In this document: piece by piece, positions 44,193-53,099 of the stretch
Numbering within the stretch: position 1 is the stretch's first letter
How the letters are laid out: each line of letters opens with the position of its first letter
NCBI GenBank assembly: GCA_036563665.1
Contig: DATCLY010000075.1
Span: 62,001 to 126,000 of the forward strand
Direction of reading: 5' to 3'
Origin: FEN-1219 sp036563665
GTDB lineage: Bacteria > Pseudomonadota > Gammaproteobacteria > Steroidobacterales > Rariloculaceae
DNA length: 64,000 bases
Translations under genes and position numbers: made by a program
The notes under the pieces: generated by a model
What the model saw: only the letters and a program-made list of their open reading frames with translations
Database searches by the model: none
Told to the model about the DNA's origin: nothing

Positions 44193-45650
44193 TCAACCGG
44201 CGGGGACCGAGCGGGCGGGCGGGCGGCCGGCCAGCCTTCCGAGCACCTCGATCGCCTTCCCGACCACGGGCGACCACTGCACGCCGGCGCTCAGACGGAT
44301 CCAATTTCGATACTCCGCCTTCGCCGAGAAGATGATGCCAGGCGCGATGCCGATTCCCCGCTCGAGCGCCGCGTGAAAGAGCGCAACGCCGTCGACGTCG
44401 GCTGGAAGCTCCACCCAGAGCACGACGCCGCCCGCCGGCACCGACACGCGCGTGCCCCGCGGAAACGAGCGTGCGACCGCGTCCGCGACGCGGGCGCAGT
44501 TCGCGCGCAGGCTCTCGCGCACGCGCCGCAGGTGCCGATCGTGGTTCCGCGACGCGAAGTACCGAGCCGCCACGTGCTGCTGCAGCGTGGGGCCGCCGAC
44601 CGTCGTGCAGAATTTCGCGCTCACGAGGGCGGCCGTGTGCCGCGGGCCGATCGCCCAGCCGACGCGGAATCCGAGCGCGACGGTCTTCGAGATCGACCCG
44701 CACGTGATGACGTCGGCCGAGCCGCCGAAGGCCGCAAACGGTTTGGGCCGCTCCCTGCCGAAGCACAGGTCGCCGTAGATGTCGTCCTCGATCAACGGTA
44801 TACGATGCTTCGCGAGCACTGCCAGGATGCGCTCTTTCGCCGCGTCCGGCGTCAGCGCGCCCGTCGGGTTGTTGAAGCTCGATTGCAGCAACGCCGCAGC
44901 GATCCGCGTGCCCGAGACTACGCGCTCGAGCGCTGCTACGTCGATGCCCGTATCGGGATGATTCGGCACCTCCACGACCTTGAGACGCAGATGCCGAAGC
45001 AGCTGGAGGATGCCGAAATACGTCGGCGTCTCGACGAGCACCGTGTCGCCGGAAGCGCAGAGCACGCCGAGCGAGAGCGCGAGCGCCTCCATCGTGCCCG
45101 CCGTGATCACGACGTCGTCGGGGTCGACGCGCATCCCGCTGAGCGTCGCCCGCTTGGCGATCTCGCGCCTGAGCTCCGCAAGGCCCGGGGGTATCGAGAG
45201 CGCGTTGGGCAGGCCCGGCGACTCCCGCAAGACTCGTCGCGTGAGGCCGTTGAGCCGCCCGTTGATCCGCGCGGCCGACGCGGCAACCGCGCTGTTCAAC
45301 GCGACGAGATCCGTGCGCCCGAACGACTCGATCACCGTGTCGACCACTTCGCGGGCGATCGGTCTCGGCCGCCGCGACCCCGCCCTGCGGCGCGCCGGCG
45401 GGGCGGGCGCGGACGCGCGGGATCGCTCGGCGACGAAGTAGCCGGAGCGCGGCCGCGCCTCGAGCAACCCGAGCCGCTCGAGGTGCATGTACGCCTGCAC
45501 GACGGTGCCAACGCTGACACCCGCGTGCCGGCTCATCGCCCGCACCGACGGCACGCGCTCCGCTGGCCGCAGAGCACCCGTCTCGATCTGCTGCTCGATG
45601 ATGCCCGCGACGCGCTCGTACTCGTACCTGTCGTCGCCCATCTGTACCAC
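44193..45650 (-). CDS. MocR-type regulator: GntR helix-turn-helix fused to an aminotransferase domain
   Basis: A 485-residue cytosolic regulator. The GntR winged helix spans about 10-75 (VPSVRAMSRHAGVSVGTVVQAY). The PLP-binding fold-type I aminotransferase-like domain follows, with the Schiff-base Lys in GSISKTVALGFRVGW and the phosphate/PLP contacts in LLQSSFNNPTG and LIEDDIYGDLCFG. MocR proteins sense amino acids, PLP-linked metabolites or toxic amino compounds. It is divergent from a LysE-type exporter, so it probably controls export. The start is GTG at 45650; an ATG three codons later is possible. Confidence 0.9.
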   Translation of the reverse strand: MVQMGDDRYEYERVAGIIEQQIETGALRPAERVPSVRAMSRHAGVSVGTVVQAYMHLERLGLLEARPRSGYFVAERSRASAPAPPARRRAGSRRPRPIAREVVDTVIESFGRTDLVALNSAVAASAARINGRLNGLTRRVLRESPGLPNALSIPPGLAELRREIAKRATLSGMRVDPDDVVITAGTMEALALSLGVLCASGDTVLVETPTYFGILQLLRHLRLKVVEVPNHPDTGIDVAALERVVSGTRIAAALLQSSFNNPTGALTPDAAKERILAVLAKHRIPLIEDDIYGDLCFGRERPKPFAAFGGSADVITCGSISKTVALGFRVGWAIGPRHTAALVSAKFCTTVGGPTLQQHVAARYFASRNHDRHLRRVRESLRANCARVADAVARSFPRGTRVSVPAGGVVLWVELPADVDGVALFHAALERGIGIAPGIIFSAKAEYRNWIRLSAGVQWSPVVGKAIEVLGRLAGRPPARSVPAG

Positions 45651-45681
45651 ACGAATTTCAACGAACGTGACTCTGTACTAT
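45641..45681 (+). promoter_or_regulatory. MocR/LysE divergent operator-promoter
   Basis: TCTGTAC occurs twice, at 45641-45647 and 45672-45678, 31 bases apart and in the same orientation. The second copy overlaps a TACTAT (45676-45681) that could be the exporter's -10 box, and the first overlaps the MocR start codon. MocR-type regulators commonly bind two direct repeats, so this is a plausible autoregulatory operator. Confidence 0.45.
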
Positions 45682-45729
45682 ACGCGCGGCGCCGCTTAGC
45701 TTGCGAGCCCGAAATCGAGGGTGAATGCG

Positions 45730-46320
45730 ATGGAGCTGCTGCTGCCGCTCGTGACGTTCGCGTTCGTTGCGTCCATCACGCCGGGACCGAACAACGTGAT
45801 GTTGTCGGCGTCCGGCGTCGCGTTCGGGCTGCAGCGAACGCTACCGCACCTTGCCGGGGTCTCCGTGGGCTTCCTGCTGCTGCTGGTGGTCTGCGGCAGC
45901 GGCGTCGGTGCCGTGCTCGTCGAATTTCCGTCCGCTGCGCTCGCGCTGAAGGCCTTCGGCACCGTGTATCTGCTCTACCTCGGCTGGCGCTTGCGCAATG
46001 CGCTGGCTTCTCGCTCGGGCGACGTGGCTGCGCGGCCGCTCACGTTCACCGAAGCCGTGGCATTTCAGTTCGTGAACCCGAAGGGCTGGCTCATGGCGGT
46101 CACCGCGATGTCCGTGTTCGTGCCGGACTGGGAGCCGCGCTGGCTCGCGATCGGCACCGTCTGCAGCGTGTTCTGGATCGTCAATCTGCCGTGCGTGTGC
46201 ACGTGGGCCGCGCTCGGGGCGCGGCTCAAGCATTGGCTCACGGACGAACGCCGGCAACGGCTGCTCGGCGGGGTGCTCGCGGTGCTCACCGTGTACTCGG
46301 TCGTCGCGATGTGGCAGTAG
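45730..46320 (+). CDS. LysE/RhtB-family amino-acid exporter
   Basis: A 196-residue inner-membrane protein with the LysE-family signature ITPGPNNVMLSASG near residues 17-30 and six predicted helices, the last in LLGGVLAVLTVYSVVAM. These proteins export amino acids or derivatives to the outside. The ATG at 45730 has a GAGGG 8 bases upstream; a GTG at 45721 is possible but lies on the ribosome-binding site. Its control by the divergent MocR protein is inferred from arrangement and the TCTGTAC repeats. Confidence 0.9.
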   Translation: MELLLPLVTFAFVASITPGPNNVMLSASGVAFGLQRTLPHLAGVSVGFLLLLVVCGSGVGAVLVEFPSAALALKAFGTVYLLYLGWRLRNALASRSGDVAARPLTFTEAVAFQFVNPKGWLMAVTAMSVFVPDWEPRWLAIGTVCSVFWIVNLPCVCTWAALGARLKHWLTDERRQRLLGGVLAVLTVYSVVAMWQ

Positions 46321-46366
46321 GTAGCAGACCAGTCGCGGGCGCCGCAGTCCTGATTGGAGACGTCGC

Positions 46367-46402
46367 AAAAATGAGGGCGTTGACGGTTGCCCGTCAACGC
46401 CC
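46367..46402 (-). terminator. Intrinsic terminator of the DUF1707-type gene
   Basis: A perfect 12-bp hairpin, GGGCGTTGACGG and CCGTCAACGCCC with a 4-base loop, is followed on the minus strand by TCATTTTTG. It lies 36 bases after the stop of the DUF1707-type pseudogene. It also separates this gene from the converging exporter. Confidence 0.8.
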
Positions 46403-46437
46403 GTTCTCAGCTCGAAAGCCTTGGCTTCGTTTCCCGA

Positions 46438-46946
46438 TCAGAAGCTGAGATCGACGAACATCGCCCGGATCGTGTAGGCGAACTCGAGCAACCGCTCCTT
46501 CACGGTGCGCTTGATCTTCGCGTCGGCGGCGCCGAACAGCACCAGGCCCTCGACGATCAATCGGGGGGCATCCGGGTCCTCCGTGGCGGGCACCTTGTTC
46601 TCGACGGCGCCGAACGCGCAGAAAGTCTTCACGGTGGTGCTGACGTTCCCCGGAACGAAGATGTCGACGGCACCGAAAAGGCAGAAGAGCTCGACGCGCG
46701 TGACCTTGGCGGTGAACCTCGCGTTGCTGAAATCGAGGTCCGTCGCGCCGAACAGCGTGATGACGCGAATCTCCTCGGGCACCTCCCAGACGCCGGCGCG
46801 CCCGCCGGCGCTGAAGACGCTGACCACGTGCTCGATGTTCTTGGCCTCAGCGCCAGGATACGGCCGTGGCCGTAATTCATGATGAGCCGATCGATGGTGT
46901 CGCTACGCAGGCTTTCGAGCGGCCTGTCCTTCGCATTGACTGCCAT
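46438..46946 (-). pseudogene. DUF1707/LiaF-like protein with frame disruption near residue 34
   Basis: The gene starts well (ATG at 46946 behind GGGGAG) with AVNAKDRPLESLRSDTIDRLI and the MNYGHGR segment usual for DUF1707-type openings. Around 46845 the frame breaks. The next coherent segment (AEAKNIEHVVSVFSAGGRAGVWEV onward) carries the LiaF-type beta domain (LFGATDLDFSNARF, CLFGAVDIFVPGNV) in the neighbouring frame to the stop. The residues linking the two are shorter than normal, so a small deletion with a frame change is likely. The intact terminator shows that only the reading frame is damaged. Confidence 0.75.
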
Positions 46947-47342
46947 TTCGCTACTCCCCACGTCCGTCGCGTCCGCCGTGGCCGTGCTCGACGGAGCGCC
47001 GCTCCCCTAGAGCAACGGCCGTGCCAAGGCCCGCGAGCGGCGCACGCCGGCAGGTAACCGCCGGAAAATGAACGAGTTTGTGACGGGTCGTCGTACCAGC
47101 TCGCGGTCGACGCGAAGTCTCGCGCTCGGGCCTGCGCTTCGCGAAATCGGCCAATCCGTGAGCGGATCCGCCAAACGCTCGGCGGAGCGCGGGGCGACAC
47201 CCGCGCGCCGGTGGACACCACCAAATGGAGGGGGCAGCGCGCGACGGGGCGCGCCCAAGCAGCGCCGCCGTCGACGAAGTATCGCGTCGACTGCACGTGT
47301 TCGCTCGGCGTTACTCGGTCGGCTGGTCGCCGGCTCGTCCGG
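46947..47342. other. Intergenic stretch of about 400 bases without a supported gene
   Basis: Open frames on either strand are arginine-rich and look like chance products of GC-rich DNA. I see no promoter, hairpin or repeat that I could defend, apart from the ribosome-binding GGGGAG of the DUF1707-type gene at the left edge. Confidence 0.5.
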
Positions 47343-48062
47343 TCATCGCCACGTCACTTCCATCGCGAAGAAGTGATCGAACACCTGTCGGTCCGGATGA
47401 TTGGCGGCGTTGCGCTCCGGGCTCCTGATGTAGAAGTCGAGCTGCTGCGCGGCGGGATTCACGGCCCCCGCCTCCCCGGTGCTGGGCTCCAGCATGACCT
47501 CGAGCGTCTCGCGATCCCGCATGCCTTGCGTGACCATGAAGTGGATCTCGTAGTCCTCGTAGAGCCGCTCGCCGTTCAGCGTCGCATGGCCGTACCCCCA
47601 GCCTGCGACGAACAGCACGCTCTTCGGCCAGTTCATGTCGCCGCAGCCCGAGTCGCCATGCTCGAACAGCCACGCGGCGACGCCCCCGTCCTGGCAGGGC
47701 GAGAACTCGTGGAACCGGTCGAGCTCCACGACGTACTGCCCCTCCGGCAAGGCGAGCTCGGCTCGGAACGTGCCGGTGTTCTCGATCTCGTTGACGTCGA
47801 TGAGGATCTCGCCATCCACGGGATGCACGTTGCTCGCGTCGTTCCCCATGTGGTCCCAGGGAGGCGAGTCGTTCAGCCGGCCGACCTGGTAGACGCGCGA
47901 GCCGCGGATGATGAAGCGCCCGTCGTAGAGCTCGTGCTGCTCGGGCGCATACACGCTCATCGTCGCGCCGGGCTGATGACGAGGGCCACGGTCCGTCGAC
48001 TGCTGCGCGGCCGACGGCAAAGCGGTCAGCACGATAGCGCCGATGATGGCTGGACGGATCAT
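47343..48062 (-). CDS. Secreted protein of unknown function
   Basis: A 239-residue exported protein with signal peptide (IIGAIVLTALPSAAQ). The mature part has no motif I know; it is rich in aromatic and acidic residues, with GCGDMNWPKSV and GYGHATLNGERLYEDYE. Two cysteine pairs (one each side of about residue 140) could form disulfides. It is 74 bases downstream of the cytochrome b561 gene on the same strand and probably shares its transcript. The ribosome-binding sequence GGGGGAGG precedes the ATG. Confidence 0.6.
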   Translation of the reverse strand: MIRPAIIGAIVLTALPSAAQQSTDRGPRHQPGATMSVYAPEQHELYDGRFIIRGSRVYQVGRLNDSPPWDHMGNDASNVHPVDGEILIDVNEIENTGTFRAELALPEGQYVVELDRFHEFSPCQDGGVAAWLFEHGDSGCGDMNWPKSVLFVAGWGYGHATLNGERLYEDYEIHFMVTQGMRDRETLEVMLEPSTGEAGAVNPAAQQLDFYIRSPERNAANHPDRQVFDHFFAMEVTWR

Positions 48063-48136
48063 GATGGCCTCCCCCTGCTCCTCTTCGCGCGTTGAACGCA
48101 AGAGCGGGGTTTCGCGCGGGCCGAACACGGTCTGCG

Positions 48137-48868
48137 TTACGGCTCGAGGTCGACGGGCTCTCGGTCGTGCACCTTGCGGCCCGTGAACATCGCCGAGATC
48201 ACCGTTCCGCCTTCGCGAAACTCCGCCACGACCGCGGCAGCGATGTGGATCGCGATCAGCGCAATCAGCAGGAAGAAATTGTACTCGTGTATGCGCACGA
48301 TCGGCGACCGGAACGCGCGCATCTCGGCGTAGGCGTTGGGATCGACCGTCTCCGGAGCGTAGGGCCGCACCAGCTCCGGATCGTGCGTCTCGCCGGCCAC
48401 CCATTCCCGCATCGCTCCGCCGAGCGGCGGCATGTACACGTCGGTGCCGGCGAGGACGAGGCCCGTCGCGGCCTGCACGACGAGGAGCAACACCACCAGG
48501 GAGAGAAGAATCCGCGCGAGCGGGTTGTGACCGAGATAGAACGGCGCATCCCCGCGAACGAAGCCGCGCACGAACTCGCCGAGCTTGCGCCCGAAATCGC
48601 GACCGCCGGGCAAGAGAGCCCCCCAACGTGCATAGCGGCCGCCGAAGAACGCCCAGAGGAGGCGCCAGGCGAGATTCACGGCGAAGACGTAGCCGACGTA
48701 AACGTGCGTCGTCTTGAGCAAGATCATGCCGGGATCATTCGGCACGCCGAGCGCGTCCGCAAAGAGTATGACGATGCCGATGGACGCGAGCGCGAGGACG
48801 GCGAGGAAATTCACCCAGTGGAACAGTCGCTGGGTCCTGTCCCAGACGCGATACTCGGTGAGCGCCAT
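48137..48868 (-). CDS. Cytochrome b561 / Ni-Fe-hydrogenase-type cytochrome b
   Basis: A 243-residue inner-membrane dihaem cytochrome with four helices (about 18-40, 55-75, 122-142, 195-218). Haem-ligand His candidates are H17 (RLFHWVN), one in TTHVYVGY, one in RIHEYNFF and one in IAIHIAAAV. These proteins shuttle electrons between the quinone pool and periplasmic partners. No hydrogenase subunit is nearby. The downstream secreted protein is a possible but unproven partner. Confidence 0.82.
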   Translation of the reverse strand: MALTEYRVWDRTQRLFHWVNFLAVLALASIGIVILFADALGVPNDPGMILLKTTHVYVGYVFAVNLAWRLLWAFFGGRYARWGALLPGGRDFGRKLGEFVRGFVRGDAPFYLGHNPLARILLSLVVLLLVVQAATGLVLAGTDVYMPPLGGAMREWVAGETHDPELVRPYAPETVDPNAYAEMRAFRSPIVRIHEYNFFLLIALIAIHIAAAVVAEFREGGTVISAMFTGRKVHDREPVDLEP

Positions 48869-49008
48869 GCGTCTGCTCCCGTGGGCGGGTTGCGGCAGAT
48901 GCTCGCACGAATCGCGCGAGGAGGCTGCAAGTAGAATCCGAACGGACTGCGGCGGTTCCCCGCGAGGCTACGCGGTGCGATGCGGAGCCCGATCGAGCTT
49001 CCGGCGTT

Positions 49009-49281
49009 TCAATACCGGACGGTCAGGCGATCGGGGTAGCAATAGAGCCAGCGCTCGCCCGGTTCCGCGGATGCGATCACCGGGTGCCCCGTGATCTGCG
49101 CGTGTCGGGTGGCGTGCCGGTTGGGCGAGCTGTCGCAGCAGTGGGTGCCGCCGCACGTCTGACACGTGCGAAGGTGCACCCACGTATCGCCCGTCTTCAC
49201 GCATTCGTCGCACTGATGGATCCGCTCGCGTTTGACGGACTCGAGGTCCTTCAGGTGATCGCAGATCGTCGTCGTGGACAT
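49009..49281 (-). CDS. Small UBP-type zinc-finger protein
   Basis: A 90-residue soluble protein with a UBP-type zinc finger, the fold that binds ubiquitin C-termini in eukaryotes. Metal ligands lie in TTICDHL, QCDECVKTG, LRTCQTCGG and the HATRHAQITGH segment, followed by the conserved WLYCYPD end. Bacterial members are widespread with no known function. I chose the ATG at 49281 because GGAGAAGG precedes it by 5 bases; an earlier ATG at 49293 has no ribosome-binding site. Confidence 0.82.
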   Translation of the reverse strand: MSTTTICDHLKDLESVKRERIHQCDECVKTGDTWVHLRTCQTCGGTHCCDSSPNRHATRHAQITGHPVIASAEPGERWLYCYPDRLTVRY

Positions 49282-49523
49282 TGCCTTCTCCATTGACAGG
49301 GTAGAAACATGCCGCGCATGCAATCTGCATGCCGCCGCGCGATGGCGGATCGCACGCCCAGGAAGCACGCGGTTGCGCGCGTCTCGAATGCGGGATGGGG
49401 GATGCGAAAGCGGAACGTGCGAACGCTCTGGTTGCGCGCAACTGCGCGTGTTTGCACGGGTCGATCCGCTGGCATGCTCGTTGCTGGACGGCTGCGAGGC
49501 CTTTGCCGTCCGGAGGGCTCCTT
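49282..49523. other. Intergenic stretch without a supported gene
   Basis: About 240 bases between the zinc-finger gene and the broken permease gene. A GGAGGG ribosome-binding site at 49512-49517 belongs to the permease remnant. No gene or hairpin could be defended. Confidence 0.4.
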
Positions 49524-51160
49524 ATGAGCTGGACCGACCTCCGCCACGCTCTGCGTCCGTTGCGCCTGCGCCCGGTGTTCACCTTCACCGCGACGTCGGT
49601 GCTCGCCTTGGGGCTCGCCGCGACCGTGAGCGTATTCACCCTGCTCGACGTGCTCATCCTGCGGCCGCTCCCGTTGCACGAGCCGGAGCGTCTGATCGCC
49701 ATCGGCACGAAGCCGCCGCGGTACCGCTCGCGGCCGGCCTGCCGTCCGCCTGGCTGTCGCTGCCCGAAGGAGCGCCGGGGCCGACCGAGCTCGTGCGCCT
49801 CTTCGGCCGCCTGCGCGCGGGCGTCTCGCTGTCCGCGGCGGAGGCCGAGCTCCGCGCGATCCAGCGCGCCGTGCAGGCGGAGCTCGGCGACATGAGCAGG
49901 GCGCAAGGCGTCGTCCTCCAACCCCTGCAGGACACGCGCGGCGGCGTGGTGGGGCCGACGCTCGCGGCGCTCTTCGGCGGCGCCGTCGTGCTCCTGCTCG
50001 TCGCGTGCGCGAACGTGGCACTGCTGTCGCTCGCTCAGCTCGCAAGCCGGCGCCGCGAGCTCGCCGTGCGCTCGTCCATCGGCGCCACCCGCGCCCGCCT
50101 CATGCGCCAGGCCGCAGCCGAGCACCTCGTGCTGTGGTCGATCGGCGGAACGCTCGGCGTCGCGCTCGCCGTGGTGGCGCTGCGCGTACTGGCCGCCGAG
50201 AACGTGTTCCCTGCCGTGCCGGCGGAGGCGTTCGCCCCGGACGGCCGCGTGCTGCTCTTCGCATGCGCGGTCACGTTGGGCTCCGCCGTCCTCTTCGGGC
50301 TCGTGCCGGCGCTGCGTCAGCCGCTCGGCTTTCGCGCCGACGGCCTCCTGACGTTCCGCGTGCTGCTGCCGCAGCGCGACTATGCCGATCATGACAGCAA
50401 GGTGCGCTTCCCGCGGCGCTCCTCGAGTCGCTGCGCGCGCTGCCCGGCGTGGAACCGGCCGCGACGACGTCCGCGCGGCCTCTCGCCGCCATCGGCGCGG
50501 GCCCGCTGAGCGTCGAGGGCGGCGAGCACGAGATCGACGAGCCGTGGGCCGGCGTGCAGACGATCGACCGCGCGTACTTCGCCACGGCCGGCATTCCGCT
50601 CGCGGCGGGACGTGCTTTCGAGGAGCGCGAAGCGCGCGGCGACGAGCCGGTGGCGATCGTCAACGAGACGTTCGCGCGCAGGTACTTCCCGGGGCAGGAC
50701 CCGCTCGGCAGGCGCATCAAGCTCGGCGTCCCCGGCGGCACGGCCCCGTGGCTGCGCATCGTCGGCGTGGTCGGTGACGTGAAGCACGCCGGGCTCGACT
50801 GGGACTACCTGCCCGAGGTCTTCGTCCCTCACGGCGCGGTGAGCGACCCGTTGTTCGGGTTTCTCCACGCCGACATCTTCGCCGTCTTGCGCACGGACGG
50901 CGTGCCGCCCACCGAAGCGGTGCTCCGCAACGTCATCGCCACGCTCGATCCCGATCTGCCGTTGCTCGAGCTCATGAGCGGCGAGCAGATCGTGCAGAGC
51001 TCCGCGCAGCGGGCGCGATTGCAGGCGGCGGTGATGAGCGCCGTGGCGCTCCTCGCCGTGCTGCTGTCCGCGGTCGGTCTCTACGGCGTGGTCGCACAAG
51101 CCGTCGCGCAGCGGCGCAGGGAGCTCGGGATTCGTGCGGCGCTTGCGATTCTGCTCCGCG
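49524..51160 (+). pseudogene. MacB/ADOP-type ABC permease remnant: internal deletion, frameshift, lost 3' end
   Basis: Begins soundly (ATG behind GGAGGG) with TDLRHALRPLRLRPVF and a first helix. Near 49715 the frame changes and about 150 periplasmic residues are missing. The second part (LVRLFGRLRAGVSLSAAEAE, then a FtsX-type helix with LLVACANVALLSL) continues until about 50405, where another base loss shifts the frame to LLESLRALPGVEPAATTSAR. The last part ends at ELGIRAALAI, so the final helices are gone. At least three lesions; not functional. Confidence 0.85.
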
Positions 51161-51183
51161 CGCTCGCACCCCTCGGCCGGCGC

Positions 51184-51189
51184 TATACT
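51184..51189 (+). promoter_or_regulatory. Possible -10 box of the arylmalonate decarboxylase-like gene
   Basis: TATACT lies 34 bases before the ATG, just beyond the last recognisable permease codon. A -35 match is weak. The gene also has AGGGGG as ribosome-binding site. Confidence 0.35.
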
Positions 51190-51222
51190 GCTCCCGACTC
51201 GGGGAACGAAAGGGGGCCGGGC

Positions 51223-52014
51223 ATGAGCGGTTCGCGACGTGATTTCCTTCGGCTCGCCGCGGCCCTCGGAATCGCGACGGGCGCTGCGGCCACCGCGCTC
51301 GGGCAGCGGGAGCCTACGGCCGGGCTGATCTTCCCACCGCTCGACTATCCGATTCCGCCGGATGCGAAGCGGCTCTTCCCGAGCGGCATCCGGTTCATCG
51401 GCAACGGCGTCGGTCTGCCCGGCGGCATGACGATCGAGGGCTACGAGGAGGCGATCCCGCGCGTGGTGCCGCGCGCGCAGGATCTCGCGCGCGAGGGCGC
51501 GGACCTGATCTCGGTGTTCGGATCGTCGCTCACGTTCTACCGGGGCGCCGCGTTCAACCAGGAGCTCACGGAGCGGGTCACGAAGGCGACCGGGTTGCCG
51601 GCCACCACGCAGAGCAACGGCCTCCTCGACGGCCTGAAGCACGTCAACGCGCGCCGCGTGGCGCTCGCGACTGCGTACACCGACGAGGTTACCGAGCGGC
51701 TGAAGATTTTCCTCGAAGAGCACGGCTTCATCGTGACCGCTGCGCAGGGGTTGGGCTTCGTGCGGATACCGGAGGGCGCCGCTACCGAGCCGATCCTGCA
51801 CGAGCTCGGCACGACGGCCTACGCGCGCTCGAACAAGGCGGATGCGCTCGTGATGTCGTGCGGCGCACTGCACACGCTCGACGTGATCGTGCCGCTCGAG
51901 GCCGCGATCGGCGCGCCGGTGGTGTCCTCGACGCCGCACGGCCTGTGGCACTGCGCGCGGATGCTCGGCGTCGACGCGCGGATCGAGGGCTTCGGCATGG
52001 TGATGGCCGCGTAG
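51223..52014 (+). CDS. Arylmalonate decarboxylase-like protein with a Tat signal
   Basis: A 263-residue protein of the Asp/Glu racemase superfamily. The N-terminus SRRDFLRLAAALGIATGAA is a Tat export signal. The catalytic Cys is C213 in MSCGAL, and the opposite position is G100 in GSSLTFYRGAAFN, where racemases have a second Cys. The VALATAYTDEVTERL segment carries the Tyr of the oxyanion hole. This Gly/Cys pattern is the mark of arylmalonate decarboxylase, which removes one carboxylate from aryl-malonic acids; maleate isomerase is an alternative. Export is unusual for the family. It lies in an otherwise decayed permease locus. Confidence 0.75.
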   Translation: MSGSRRDFLRLAAALGIATGAAATALGQREPTAGLIFPPLDYPIPPDAKRLFPSGIRFIGNGVGLPGGMTIEGYEEAIPRVVPRAQDLAREGADLISVFGSSLTFYRGAAFNQELTERVTKATGLPATTQSNGLLDGLKHVNARRVALATAYTDEVTERLKIFLEEHGFIVTAAQGLGFVRIPEGAATEPILHELGTTAYARSNKADALVMSCGALHTLDVIVPLEAAIGAPVVSSTPHGLWHCARMLGVDARIEGFGMVMAA

Positions 52015-52031
52015 CGCGGATCCGGCTTCGG

Positions 52032-53033
52032 TCAGGCGCCGTGCGAACGGCTCAGCCGCTCGCGCCCGTGCGGTTCATCGAAGTCGACCGACGGCCCTTT
52101 CGGCACGATGCCGAGCGGATTGCGCAGCTCGCTCAGCGTGAAGTAGCCCACCTTGTACAGGTCGAGAAACACGGTATCGCGGATGCCGTCGGTCTGATAT
52201 AGATCGCGCGCGTACGGCCACAGATGCTCGTAGTCGATGAGCCTGCGCAAGTTGCACTTGAACGCGTAGTGGTAGGCGACGTCGAAGCGGGCGAGCGTCG
52301 GGAACAGGCGCCAGTCCGCTTCGGTCTGCACGTCGCCGCAAAGGTAGCGGCGGTCGGCCAAACGCGCATCGAGCCAGTCGAGCGTCTCGAAAACCTGATC
52401 GAACGCCTCTTCGTATGCTTCCTGCGTCTGCGCGAAGCCTGCCCGGTAAACGCCGTTGTTGAGGGTCTCGTAGATGCGCTCGTTCAGCGCGTCGATCTCG
52501 GGGCGAAGGGCTTGGGGGTAGAAGTCGACCGGGCGCGCGCCGACGCCGTCGAACGCCGAGTTCAGCATGCGAATGATGTCCGCCGACTCGTTCGACACCA
52601 TGCGCCCGCTCTGCTTGTCGTAGAGCACGGGCACCGTGACGCGACCGGTATACCCGGGGTGGCTCTTGGCGTAGACCTGCCACAGCGCGTCGCTGCCGAG
52701 GCACGTGTCCGCGCACCGGTCCGAGCGATTGTCGAATACCCAGCCCTGATCGGTCCGGCGCGGCAGCGCGAACGAGACCGAGATGTGGTCCTCCAGGCCT
52801 TTGAGCTTCCGGAAGATGAGCGTGCGATGCGCCCAGGGGCAGCTGAACGCGACGTACAGGTGGTAGCGGCCGGGCTCGGCCTTGAAGCCGCCTTCGCCCG
52901 TCGGCCCCGGTGCCCCGTCCGGGGTCACCCAGTTGCGAACGACGGAGGGGCTCCGCTCGAAGCGCCCGTCCTTGAACCGCAGGTCGGTCGCCTGCTCGTC
53001 CGTGACCCAGCGGCCGTCGATCATCGCTCCCAT
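52032..53033 (-). CDS. yqjG: Glutathionyl-hydroquinone reductase (YqjG/ECM4, Xi-class GST)
   Basis: A 333-residue cytosolic glutathione transferase. The N-terminal thioredoxin-like domain has the catalytic Cys in FSCPWAHRTLIFRKLKG and the glutathione-binding segment GRVTVPVLYD and VSNESADIIRM. The C-terminal helical domain starts near residue 180 and ends with EPHGR. The enzyme reduces glutathionyl-hydroquinones. The start at 53033 aligns with the known family start (MGxxIDGxW). The frame stays open upstream into a broken permease gene, so a fused reading frame of 640 codons exists. It converges with the decarboxylase gene (17 bases apart). Confidence 0.92.
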   Translation of the reverse strand: MGAMIDGRWVTDEQATDLRFKDGRFERSPSVVRNWVTPDGAPGPTGEGGFKAEPGRYHLYVAFSCPWAHRTLIFRKLKGLEDHISVSFALPRRTDQGWVFDNRSDRCADTCLGSDALWQVYAKSHPGYTGRVTVPVLYDKQSGRMVSNESADIIRMLNSAFDGVGARPVDFYPQALRPEIDALNERIYETLNNGVYRAGFAQTQEAYEEAFDQVFETLDWLDARLADRRYLCGDVQTEADWRLFPTLARFDVAYHYAFKCNLRRLIDYEHLWPYARDLYQTDGIRDTVFLDLYKVGYFTLSELRNPLGIVPKGPSVDFDEPHGRERLSRSHGA

Positions 53034-53099
53034 TGGAGCCATTCTGACCAGATCGACCGATGCGTCAAACGCGTGGATTGCGATCGAGGATCGATCAAG

